DNA of 64,000 nucleotides, from the NCBI RefSeq assembly GCF_005221285.1, contig NZ_CP039886.1:1116001-1180000 (forward strand). The letters run 5' to 3'. Source of the DNA: Neisseria flavescens (GTDB taxonomy: Bacteria > Pseudomonadota > Gammaproteobacteria > Burkholderiales > Neisseriaceae). Position 1 is the stretch's first letter; each line of letters opens with the position of its first letter. Below are positions 40,927-49,221 of this stretch, one piece after another. The translations under genes were made by a program, and so were the position numbers. Below the pieces are notes generated by a model that was not told where the DNA came from, did no database searches, and worked only from the letters and a program-made list of their open reading frames with translations.

Positions 40927-42264
40927 ATGACCACCCCACTTTCCCTTGCCGTTGTCGGCCATACCAACACAGGCAAAACCTCGCTCTTACGTACGCTTTT
41001 GCGCGACAGTACCTTCGGCGAAGTGAAAAACGCGCCATCCACCACGCGCCATGTCGAAGAAGCCCTTATCAACGACGGCGACGACAGCTTGGTTTACCTC
41101 TACGACACACCCGGCCTTGAAGATGCAGGCGGCGTGTTAGACTGGCTGGAAACCCATACATCCGCACGCGATGACGGCATTGAACGCATCCAACAATTCC
41201 TTAGCAATCATGAAGCGCATCACGAGTTTAACCAAGAGGCAAAAGTGCTGCGCCAAGTCATGCAAAGCGATATGGCCATGTACGTCATCGACGCGCGGGA
41301 ACCCGTTCTCGACAAATACAAAGACGAGCTGACCATTTTGTCTTGGTGCGCCAAGCCCATCATGCCCGTGTTCAACTTCACCCAAAATCAAGACCTGACC
41401 GCTTGGATCAATATGCTCGCCCGTCGAACCCTGCATGTTTACGCCGGTTTCGATACCGTTGCCTTCGACTTTGAAGGCGAAATCCGATTGTGGGACAACC
41501 TTGCCACCATGTTACCTAAGCGCGACATCCTCGACCGCCTCATCAATATGCGCCGTCGCGAGTGGCAACGGTTGGATACGGAAGCGCGTCGTGAAATTGC
41601 CGATTTTCTGCTGGATGCCGCTGCATTTACCCAAGAAATTGCCGAAAACGACGACCCTGCCCCGACTTTGGAAGTCATGCAATCGGAAATCCGCCAACTT
41701 GAGCGGCAAATGCAACAACGCCTGTTCACACTTTACCGCTTCTATCACGACGAAGTTGGCAGTGACAGCACATGGATGCCCAAAGCCTTCAAACAAGATC
41801 CGTTTGACAGCGAATTGCTCAAACATTACGGCATCCGTACCGGTACCGGCGCAACCGCAGGCGCACTCATCGGTCTAGGCTTGGACATTGCCACGCTTGG
41901 CGGCTCGCTTGGTTTGGGTACAGCCATCGGCGGACTGTTGGGCGGCATTTTGCCCAATGCCCAAGACATCACCGACAAAATCAACGGCCGACAAACCCTG
42001 CATACCGATCCGGAAACCCTTACCCTGCTCACCGCACGCGCACTGGATTTGTTGCACGTCTTGCAAACGCGCGGCCATGCGGCTCAATCTCATATCGAGC
42101 TAAAAGAACGCAAAGCGCCATGGAATGCGGCCAAATTGCCAAGCGAACTCAACAAAGCACGCAGCAACCGCAAATGGTCTTCGCTCAACACACACCAGCC
42201 CGAAGCCAGCCGTAACGAACGCGCAGCCTATGTCGCCACTTTAAGCGAGAAATTAAAAGCTTAG
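40927..42264 (+). CDS. DUF3482 GTPase
   Basis: 445 residues. N-terminal Era/TrmE-like G domain: G1 GHTNTGKTS (about 11-19), G2 APSTTRHV, G3 DTPGLED; the G4 NKxD is replaced by NFTQNQD, so nucleotide specificity may be altered. The middle is helical (RREWQRLDTEARREIADFLLDAA), followed by a glycine-rich hydrophobic stretch (about 300-345) that may insert in membrane, as expected for DUF3482 proteins. Cellular role not established. Single gene, ended by a DUS terminator shared with mtrE. Confidence 0.85.
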   Translation: MTTPLSLAVVGHTNTGKTSLLRTLLRDSTFGEVKNAPSTTRHVEEALINDGDDSLVYLYDTPGLEDAGGVLDWLETHTSARDDGIERIQQFLSNHEAHHEFNQEAKVLRQVMQSDMAMYVIDAREPVLDKYKDELTILSWCAKPIMPVFNFTQNQDLTAWINMLARRTLHVYAGFDTVAFDFEGEIRLWDNLATMLPKRDILDRLINMRRREWQRLDTEARREIADFLLDAAAFTQEIAENDDPAPTLEVMQSEIRQLERQMQQRLFTLYRFYHDEVGSDSTWMPKAFKQDPFDSELLKHYGIRTGTGATAGALIGLGLDIATLGGSLGLGTAIGGLLGGILPNAQDITDKINGRQTLHTDPETLTLLTARALDLLHVLQTRGHAAQSHIELKERKAPWNAAKLPSELNKARSNRKWSSLNTHQPEASRNERAAYVATLSEKLKA

Positions 42265-42279
42265 AATTGCCGCCTAACA

Positions 42280-42319
42280 AAAAGGCCGTCTGAAATCCAA
42301 ATGTTTCAGACGGCCTTTT
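42280..42319. terminator. bidirectional DUS-pair terminator
   Basis: AAAAGGCCGTCTGAAA and complement, between convergent DUF3482 and mtrE genes; ends the mtrCDE operon. Confidence 0.88.
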
Positions 42320-42338
42320 AATCTTAGCAGGCAAATAC

Positions 42339-43745
42339 TTATTCGGCAGCTTTGGTTTCGCGTTTCAAACCACCGCCAAGTGCTTTATACAAGTCGGCAA
42401 GATTTTCCAACCGGGTCAGCTGATTGGCCAAAAGAGCAGTTTCTGCGCTGTAACTGCTGCGCTCTGCATCCAGCAAATCCAATGCGCTGGATACGCCATG
42501 TTTGTAGCGCAGGCTGATGAGGCGTAGGCTGTCGTTGTAGGCACGGCTTTGTTTGCTCAAAGCGGCATAGCTTTTATCCAGCTGTTCACGTGCAACCAAC
42601 GCATTGGAAACGTCTTTGAATGCGGATTGAACAGCGGCTTCATAAGCAACGATTTGTGCCTGTTGGCGCAGTTTGGCTACGTCAAGATTGGCTTTGTTTG
42701 TGCCCCAGTCAAAGATAGGCAGAGTGATTGACGGTGCAAAAGCCCAAATACCCGTGCCGCTCTTAAACAGGCCGCTCAACTCGCCGGAAGCGGTACCGAC
42801 CGAACCGGTCAGGCTGATGCGTGGGAAAAACGCCGCACGAGCCGCGCCGATATTGGCATTGGCTTGTTTGAGCGCGTGTTCGGCCGCACGGATATCCGGA
42901 CGGTTGAGCAACACGTCCGAACTCAAACCGGCAGGCAGTTTGGTCATTTTGAACTGCTTGCTCAAAGGTAAACCGGCAGGCAAGTCTTCAGGCAAAGGTT
43001 GATTAATCAGCATAGCCAAGGAATTGCGTGCTTGCTCGCGATTTTTCACCGCGGATGCGTAATCGGCTTTGGCCGATTCAATCAGCGCTTCCTGTTGGCG
43101 CAAATCAACGGCAGAAATCACGCCGGCCTTATGGCGTAATTGCGAGAGCTTGTAAGTCGCTTCACGGGTTTGCAACACGCGTTGTGCCAATGCCATGGTT
43201 TCTTCGGCATAGCGTTCGTTAAAGTAGGCTTTGGCAACGGTAGAAATCAAGGTCAGATGGGCGGCATCGCGGTTAGCGGCCACATTGAAATAACCTTGCA
43301 ACGCGGCTTCGCTGGTGCTGCGGACACGGCCGAAGAGGTCGAGTTCATAAGAGGCTGCGCCCAAACCCACGCTGTATTGGCTGCTGACGCTGCCGCCGCT
43401 CAAGCTGCCTTGACGCGAACCTGTACCGCTGGCATTGACGGTTGGCAACAAGTTATTACGCGCAATCATATATTGCTTGCGGTAGATTTCCGCATTCAGC
43501 GCGGCTGTACGCAAATCGGTATTGCGTTCCAATGCGATGTCGATCAGGCGGTGAAGGCGCGGATCGGCAAAGTAATCTTGCCAACCCAATTCGGCGGCAC
43601 GGATACCGTCGTCAACGGTGTCGTATTTAAACGTATCGGCCACGGCAACTTGGGGCTGCTCATATTTCGGCATCATGGTACAGGCCGACAAAGCCACGGC
43701 GGCGGCAACAGCGGTCAGTACAGGTTTGAATGTAATCTTCTTCAT
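42339..43745 (-). CDS. mtrE: outer-membrane efflux channel MtrE
   Basis: 468 residues, almost the gonococcal MtrE length (467). Lipoprotein signal ending ALSAC (Cys 20), then two outer-membrane-efflux repeats: LDLRTAALNAEIYRKQYMIARNNLLPTV and its second-half counterpart. TolC-family trimer spanning the outer membrane and periplasm, docking to MtrC-MtrD; the last gene of mtrCDE. Start at 43745 chosen over 43763 for AAAGGAT upstream. A DUS hairpin separates it from mtrD. Confidence 0.96.
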   Translation of the reverse strand: MKKITFKPVLTAVAAAVALSACTMMPKYEQPQVAVADTFKYDTVDDGIRAAELGWQDYFADPRLHRLIDIALERNTDLRTAALNAEIYRKQYMIARNNLLPTVNASGTGSRQGSLSGGSVSSQYSVGLGAASYELDLFGRVRSTSEAALQGYFNVAANRDAAHLTLISTVAKAYFNERYAEETMALAQRVLQTREATYKLSQLRHKAGVISAVDLRQQEALIESAKADYASAVKNREQARNSLAMLINQPLPEDLPAGLPLSKQFKMTKLPAGLSSDVLLNRPDIRAAEHALKQANANIGAARAAFFPRISLTGSVGTASGELSGLFKSGTGIWAFAPSITLPIFDWGTNKANLDVAKLRQQAQIVAYEAAVQSAFKDVSNALVAREQLDKSYAALSKQSRAYNDSLRLISLRYKHGVSSALDLLDAERSSYSAETALLANQLTRLENLADLYKALGGGLKRETKAAE

Positions 43746-43767
43746 TTTAGAATCCTTTAGCATTTTG

Positions 43768-43796
43768 AGGCCGTCTGAAAAGTTTTCAGACGGCCT
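43768..43796. terminator. DUS-pair hairpin inside the mtrCDE operon
   Basis: AGGCCGTCTGAAAA/TTTTCAGACGGCCT with one-base centre between mtrD and mtrE. Could partly terminate or modulate mtrE expression relative to mtrCD; no separate mtrE promoter is evident. Confidence 0.75.
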
Positions 43797-43801
43797 TTGC
43801 T

Positions 43802-46800
43802 TTAGTGCTTGTCTGAATCGTGTTTACCGTCTTCAATCATGCCGGCTTCAGCGGCGTGTTTGGCGGCCATCTCATGCTCGTGTGCAGTTTCCTTGAAGAA
43901 TTTGCGCACAACCACATAGAACAAAGGCACAAGGAACACAGACAGAATCGTACCGATCAACATACCCCAGAACACGGTCGTACCAATCGCACGTTGACTG
44001 GCGGAGCTTGCACCGCTGGCAACATAGAGCGGTACCACGCCCAAGATGAAGGCGAACGAAGTCATGATAATCGGACGGAAACGCAAGTGTGCGGCGGCAA
44101 GCGCAGCTTCAAGCGCGCTCTTGCCTTGCGCTTGCAGGTCTTTGGCAAACTCGATAATCAAAATCGCGTTTTTCGCACTCAAACCCATCACCGTAACGAA
44201 ACCGACTTGGAAGTAGATATCGTTGGCGTATGCCGGAATACTGCCCAGCAAGGCTTCAAACATGTTACGGCCGGTCACGCCCAATGCCGCGCCAATCAAG
44301 CCCAACGGAATCACAAGGATAACCGCCAACGGGATAGACCAGCTTTCGTACAAAGCAGCCAATACCAAGAATACAGCGGCAGCGGCCAATGCGTACAACA
44401 CGACAGTTTGCGAGCTACCCTTGGCCTCTTCACGAGACTGACCGCCCCATTCCAGACTGTAACCGCCGCCCATTTCATCAACCATTTGCTGTACCGCAGC
44501 CATGGCCTGACCGGAAGATACGCCATTAACAGGCGAGCCGGAAAGCTCCATTGCCGGATAACCATTGAAGCGGACGCTTTGTTCCATACCGTTTTCCCAA
44601 GAAACAGTAGCAATGGTAGAAAGCGGTACGGCAACGCCGGATTTGTTCGGCACGGTCAGGTTCAGAATATCGGCAGGCTGCATACGGGCACTCGCATCAG
44701 CTTGTACCATCACGCGTTGCAGACGGCCTTGATTCGGGAAGTCGTTTACATAAGACGAACCCAAAGCAGAAGCCAAAGCAGTACGGATATCAGAGAACGA
44801 AATACCTTGTGCGGCTGCGGCAGAGCGGTTGATGTCGATTTTTAACTGCGGCGCATCTTCCAAACCGCTCGCACGAACAGTCCTTGGGTTAAACAAACCG
44901 CTTTTGCGCATTTTGTCAATCAGCTCATTGCGCTTGGCCAATAATGCAGCATGGCCGCTGTTGTTACGGTCTTGCAGATAAATCGTCAAGCCGGAACCTG
45001 TACCCAATTCCATAATGGCAGGAGGCACAATTGCCAAACCGAAACCGTCTTTCAGCGTAGCCATCATCATGCCGGTCAACTTACCGGAAATAGAAGTCGC
45101 ATCGCTGCCCGGAGCAGTACGTTCGCTCCAGTCTTTCAGAATGACAAAGCCCAAAGCCATGTTTTGACCTGAACCGCTAAAACTGAAGCCGGAAACGGTA
45201 ATGATGTTCTCGATCTCAGGTACAGATTTTGCCAGTTGAGTGATTTGAGCCAAAGTTGCATCGGTACGCTCTTTGGTCGCACCGGCAGGCAGCTGTACGC
45301 TTAACATCAAGTTACCTTGGTCTTCAGTCGGCAAGAAGGAAGTCGGCAGACGCATAAACAGGAATACGCCCACAACAGTCAAACCAATATAGACAACCAT
45401 CATGCGCAAAGTCTTGCGCAAGACTTTGGCAACCCAGCCTTCGTAGCCGTGTGTCCAGTTGTCGAATTTCTTGTTAAACCAACCGAAGAAACCTTTTTTC
45501 TCTTCGTGATGCCCCTTCTGAATCGGTTTGAGCATGGTGGCACACAATGCCGGAGTCAGCGTCAAGGCAAGGAATGCGGAGAATGCAATCGACGCCGCCA
45601 TGGTTAAAGCGAACTGTTTGTAAATATTACCGGTTGCACCGCTAAACATTGCCAGTGGAACAAATACGGACATCAACACGGCAGTAATACCGATAACCGC
45701 GCCGGAAATCTGACCCATTGCTTTTTTGGTTGCAGCCTTAGGCGATAAACCTTCGCTCGCCATAATACGCTCAACGTTTTCAACGACCACAATCGCGTCA
45801 TCGACCACAATACCGATCACCAATACCATCGCAAACATGGTCAATACGTTAATCGACATACCCATGTATGAGATGAAGGCAAAACCGCCCAACAGGGAAA
45901 TCGGTACGACAATGGTCGGAATCAGCGTATAGCGGATGTTTTGCAGGAAGAGATACATCACCAAGAATACCAATACGATGGCTTCCAAAAGTGTATGGAT
46001 CACTTTCTCAATCGAAATTTCCACAAATTTGGAAGTATCGTAAGGAACTTTCCAGCTCATGCCGTCTGGAAAATACTTCTGCAAAACCGCCATTTTTTCT
46101 TTCACGGCAGTCGCCGTTGCCAAAGCGTTACCGCTGTTAGACAGCATCACTGCCATACCGGTGGTATTCACGCCGTTCAAGCGGGTGGAAGAAGAATAGT
46201 CCTGCATACCCAAGCTGACTTTGGCAACGTCTTTCAGATAGACATTCGAGCCGTCGGTATTGGATACCAAAATGATATTGCCAAACTCTTCAGCAGTGCT
46301 CAGCTGACCTTGCGCCGTCACAGTTGCCGAAATGGTCTGACCTGCAGCCGCCGGCAAAGAACCGATAGAGCCTGCAGAAATTTGGATATTTTGAGTAGCC
46401 AGTGCATTGGTTACCGTTGCAAAAGACAGGTTGTAGTTTTGCAGTTTTTTCGGGTCAACCCAAATACGCATAGCGCGTTGCGCACCGAACAATCGAACCT
46501 GACCCACGCCGTCGATACGTTGCAACTCAGGCACGATATTGCGTTGCGCGTAGTCATTCATCTCCTCAATGGATTGCCTTTCGGAAGAAAGCATCACTAT
46601 TTGCAAGAAGTTGGAACGCGCCTTAGATACGATTACACCATATTGTTGTACGGTAGAGGGCAATGTAGACAATACTTCCGACAGTTTGTTCTGTACGTCT
46701 ACTTGTGCCAAATCTTCATTGGTTTCCGGTGTAAACGTCAGACTCACGCTGCCGCTGCCGCTGGAATTGGCAGAAGTCGTCATATAGTCCAAACCTTCCA

Positions 46801-47014
46801 CACCGTACATATTACGTTCGATAACGGCAAGCACGCTGTCTTCCATTACCTGAGCAGAAGCACCCGGATAAGTAGCAGTCAAAGTAATGGTCGGCGCTGC
46901 AACGGACGGATATTGGGAAATCGGCAGTTTTTGAATACCGAAAATACCCGCTGCGATGATAAAAATCGCAATAACCCATGCAAAGATGGGGCGGTCAATA
47001 AAAAACTTAGACAT
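43802..47014 (-). CDS. mtrD: RND multidrug efflux pump MtrD
   Basis: 1070 residues (gonococcal MtrD 1067). HAE1-type RND: twelve membrane segments, large periplasmic loops, proton-relay Asp pair in VLVIGIVVDDAIVVVENVERI (about 405) and Lys region near VGFVTVMGLSAKNAILIIEF (about 940). It exports hydrophobic drugs, bile salts, fatty acids and host peptides, driven by protons. An 11-bp gap separates it from mtrC; AAGGAATG lies before the ATG. Confidence 0.97.
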   Translation of the reverse strand: MSKFFIDRPIFAWVIAIFIIAAGIFGIQKLPISQYPSVAAPTITLTATYPGASAQVMEDSVLAVIERNMYGVEGLDYMTTSANSSGSGSVSLTFTPETNEDLAQVDVQNKLSEVLSTLPSTVQQYGVIVSKARSNFLQIVMLSSERQSIEEMNDYAQRNIVPELQRIDGVGQVRLFGAQRAMRIWVDPKKLQNYNLSFATVTNALATQNIQISAGSIGSLPAAAGQTISATVTAQGQLSTAEEFGNIILVSNTDGSNVYLKDVAKVSLGMQDYSSSTRLNGVNTTGMAVMLSNSGNALATATAVKEKMAVLQKYFPDGMSWKVPYDTSKFVEISIEKVIHTLLEAIVLVFLVMYLFLQNIRYTLIPTIVVPISLLGGFAFISYMGMSINVLTMFAMVLVIGIVVDDAIVVVENVERIMASEGLSPKAATKKAMGQISGAVIGITAVLMSVFVPLAMFSGATGNIYKQFALTMAASIAFSAFLALTLTPALCATMLKPIQKGHHEEKKGFFGWFNKKFDNWTHGYEGWVAKVLRKTLRMMVVYIGLTVVGVFLFMRLPTSFLPTEDQGNLMLSVQLPAGATKERTDATLAQITQLAKSVPEIENIITVSGFSFSGSGQNMALGFVILKDWSERTAPGSDATSISGKLTGMMMATLKDGFGLAIVPPAIMELGTGSGLTIYLQDRNNSGHAALLAKRNELIDKMRKSGLFNPRTVRASGLEDAPQLKIDINRSAAAAQGISFSDIRTALASALGSSYVNDFPNQGRLQRVMVQADASARMQPADILNLTVPNKSGVAVPLSTIATVSWENGMEQSVRFNGYPAMELSGSPVNGVSSGQAMAAVQQMVDEMGGGYSLEWGGQSREEAKGSSQTVVLYALAAAAVFLVLAALYESWSIPLAVILVIPLGLIGAALGVTGRNMFEALLGSIPAYANDIYFQVGFVTVMGLSAKNAILIIEFAKDLQAQGKSALEAALAAAHLRFRPIIMTSFAFILGVVPLYVASGASSASQRAIGTTVFWGMLIGTILSVFLVPLFYVVVRKFFKETAHEHEMAAKHAAEAGMIEDGKHDSDKH

Positions 47015-47025
47015 TCACGCATTCC

Positions 47026-48294
47026 TTATTTGGCTTCAGATGCAGCTTTAGCTTCAGGCTTGGCCTCGGATGCAGCCTGGCCGTCTGAAACTGCCGGTGT
47101 TGCCGCCGCAGCGTTTGCAGGCGGTGTCCATTCTTTCGGCGTTACCTGTTTAGCACCCGACATAGCGGCAATGCTGATGCCTTCAACAATCACTTTGTCG
47201 CCATCTTTCAGGCCGTCTGTAATAACCCAGTTGGTACCTTGCTGTTGGGCAACGGTCACGACACGCGCTTCCATTTCATTCTTGTCATTCACCACCATTA
47301 CCGTATCTTGCGAACCGCGGGTAACTGCTTGTTGTGGCACTACAAATGCATTATCTACTGCCACTTGTTCCATCAACACTCGCACATACAAGCCCGGCAT
47401 CAAGATATTTCTGTCGTTAGGAATGGCGGCGCGCAAGGTAATTTGACCGGTTGTTTCGTTGACAGTCGGATCTGCAAACAGCAGACGGCCTTTTTCAGGG
47501 TAAACCGTACCGTCGTCAAATTTGATATCCACTGCAATCGCGCCGTTTGCCGCCAACAATTTGCCTTCGGCAACCTGTTGACGCAGCTTCATGACCTCAC
47601 TCGCAGACTGGGTAACGTTGACATACATCGGATTGGTTTGTTGAATGGTGGCTAAAACAGTGGTATCGCCGGAATTCAACAGCGTACCTTCAGAAACTTT
47701 AGATTGACCGATAAAGCCGGAAATCGGCGCAGTAATGCGGGAGCGGTTCAGGCTGATACCGGCAGATTTGATAGCTGCTTGAGCGGATTTGACGCCTGCC
47801 TCTGCTGAACGCTTGGCCGTTACGGCTGCATCATATTCTTGTTGGCTGATGGCATCGGCGGCAACCAGCGGTTTATAGCGGGCTAAGTCGGCATTCGCTT
47901 TAGCCAAAGTAGCTTGCGCACTTGCCAACTGGGCGCGTGCGCTTTCTAAATTTGCTTCATAAGTTGAGCTGTCGATTTGGTACAAAGGCTGACCGGCTTG
48001 CACATAGCTTCCCTCTTGGAACAGGCGTTTTTGCAGAATACCGCCGACTTGGGCGCGAACTTCGGCAGTACGCAATGATTCCAGACGGCCCGGCAACTCG
48101 GTTGTCAATGCAACAGTTTCCGGATGCACAGTAACCACGCGGACTTCAGGCGCAGGTTGTTTTTGCTGTTGCTGACTGCCTTGCGCCTGTTGGCCGGCTG
48201 CTTTTTCATCGCCTTTGCCGCAAGCGGAAAGTGCCAGCGCAGTAGCTGCTGCAATTGCCGCGACACGCATCATTTTAGAAGCATAAAGAGCCAT
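47026..48294 (-). CDS. mtrC: membrane-fusion lipoprotein MtrC
   Basis: 422 residues. Lipoprotein signal ALALSAC (Cys 25), then HlyD/MFP layout: beta-barrel start VTVHPETVALTTELPGRLES, lipoyl half-motifs GGILQKRLFQEGSYVQAGQPLY and ITAPISGFIGQS, an alpha-hairpin (about 105-165) rich in Ala/Gln, and a C-terminal Ala/Lys/Glu-rich tail. It bridges MtrD and MtrE in the periplasm. About ten residues longer than the gonococcal protein, largely in the Q-rich and A/K/E-rich tracts. First gene of mtrCDE. Confidence 0.95.
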   Translation of the reverse strand: MALYASKMMRVAAIAAATALALSACGKGDEKAAGQQAQGSQQQQKQPAPEVRVVTVHPETVALTTELPGRLESLRTAEVRAQVGGILQKRLFQEGSYVQAGQPLYQIDSSTYEANLESARAQLASAQATLAKANADLARYKPLVAADAISQQEYDAAVTAKRSAEAGVKSAQAAIKSAGISLNRSRITAPISGFIGQSKVSEGTLLNSGDTTVLATIQQTNPMYVNVTQSASEVMKLRQQVAEGKLLAANGAIAVDIKFDDGTVYPEKGRLLFADPTVNETTGQITLRAAIPNDRNILMPGLYVRVLMEQVAVDNAFVVPQQAVTRGSQDTVMVVNDKNEMEARVVTVAQQQGTNWVITDGLKDGDKVIVEGISIAAMSGAKQVTPKEWTPPANAAAATPAVSDGQAASEAKPEAKAASEAK

Positions 48295-48376
48295 AATTTT
48301 CCTATCTCTATGATAAATAAGGGTTTGACTAATTAAAAATTGATTACTTTAATCTCATATTTCACAAACAGAAATT

Positions 48377-48429
48377 GCCTGTTTTTATGAAAAACAGGCC
48401 GATTATATAGTGTTGAGAAGCACTATCAA
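48377..48429 (-). promoter_or_regulatory. mtrCDE promoter with two inverted repeats
   Basis: Minus strand TTGATA (48429-48424), 16-bp spacer, TATAAT (48407-48402). The spacer contains ATAGTG-N8-CACTAT (48407-48412, 48421-48426), a plausible repressor site. A perfect 10-bp-arm hairpin GCCTGTTTTT-ATG-AAAAACAGGC (48377-48399) covers the predicted transcription start. Confidence 0.75.
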
Positions 48430-48456
48430 GTACTAAATTAAATTATACATACATTC

Positions 48457-48485
48457 TTGCATGTTCAGAAGTAATTTTTTATAAT
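48457..48485 (+). promoter_or_regulatory. mtrR promoter
   Basis: TTGCAT (48457-48462), 17-bp spacer, TATAAT (48480-48485), about 35 bp before the mtrR ATG; divergent from and close to the mtrCDE promoter. Confidence 0.8.
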
Positions 48486-48520
48486 CCGAACCATAAATTT
48501 ACATTTCCTACAAAAAAACC

Positions 48521-49156
48521 ATGAGAAGAACCAAAACCGAAGCCTTAAAAACCAAAGAATATCTCATGCTTGCCGCATTAGATACGTTTTATCGGAAAGG
48601 CATTGCCCGCACCTCGCTCAACGAAATCGCCCAAGCTGCAGGCGTAACGCGCGGCGCGCTGTATTGGCATTTCAAAAATAAAGAAGATTTGTTTGACGCC
48701 TTGTTCCAACGGATTTGCGACGACATCGAAAGCTGCATGAAAGAAGACTCGAACAACAATAACGAACAGGCTTGGCCAAGCTTCCGCCTGACCCTGACCC
48801 GTTTTTTCGAGCGCCTGCAACACAACGAGCTTCACTACAAATTCCACAGCATTTTGTTTTTAAAATGCGAACACACCGAGCAAAACGAGGCGGTCATTGC
48901 CATCGCTAAAAAACACCAAGCGCTATGGCGTGAAAAAATTGTTGCCGTCCTGACTGATGCGGTACAACAAAAAGCGTTGGCGGATAATTTGGATATCGAT
49001 ATGGCGGTCATCTTCATCAAGTCTTCATTAGACGGCTTGATTTGGCGCTGGCTTTCTTCAGGTCAAGGCTTCGATTTAGAGCAAACCGCCCCCCGCATGA
49101 TTGAAATCATCATTGATACATTGGAAAACCATCCGCAATTAAGAAAACAATCATAA
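48521..49156 (+). CDS. mtrR: TetR-family repressor MtrR
   Basis: 211 residues, one more than the gonococcal protein. The DNA-binding helices are in TSLNEIAQAAGVTRGALYWH and are nearly identical to gonococcal MtrR; positions 39 (Ala) and 45 (Gly), where gonococcal resistance mutations fall, have the wild-type residues. The rest is the ligand domain (HYKFHSILFLKCEHTEQNEAV). It represses the divergent mtrCDE operon and is released by hydrophobic inducers in relatives. Followed by a DUS terminator. Confidence 0.96.
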   Translation: MRRTKTEALKTKEYLMLAALDTFYRKGIARTSLNEIAQAAGVTRGALYWHFKNKEDLFDALFQRICDDIESCMKEDSNNNNEQAWPSFRLTLTRFFERLQHNELHYKFHSILFLKCEHTEQNEAVIAIAKKHQALWREKIVAVLTDAVQQKALADNLDIDMAVIFIKSSLDGLIWRWLSSGQGFDLEQTAPRMIEIIIDTLENHPQLRKQS

Positions 49157-49167
49157 ACATCAAAAAT

Positions 49168-49208
49168 AAAAGGCCGTCTGAAACATTAAAAGTTTCAGAC
49201 GGCCTTTT
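49168..49208. terminator. bidirectional DUS-pair terminator
   Basis: AAAAGGCCGTCTGAAAC and complement between convergent mtrR and ettA. Confidence 0.87.
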
Positions 49209-49221
49209 GATTCAAACCTGC

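Noticed and set aside
45941..47446. 501-codon plus-strand open frame
   Set aside because: Lies opposite mtrD and mtrC; composition follows their third-codon bias.
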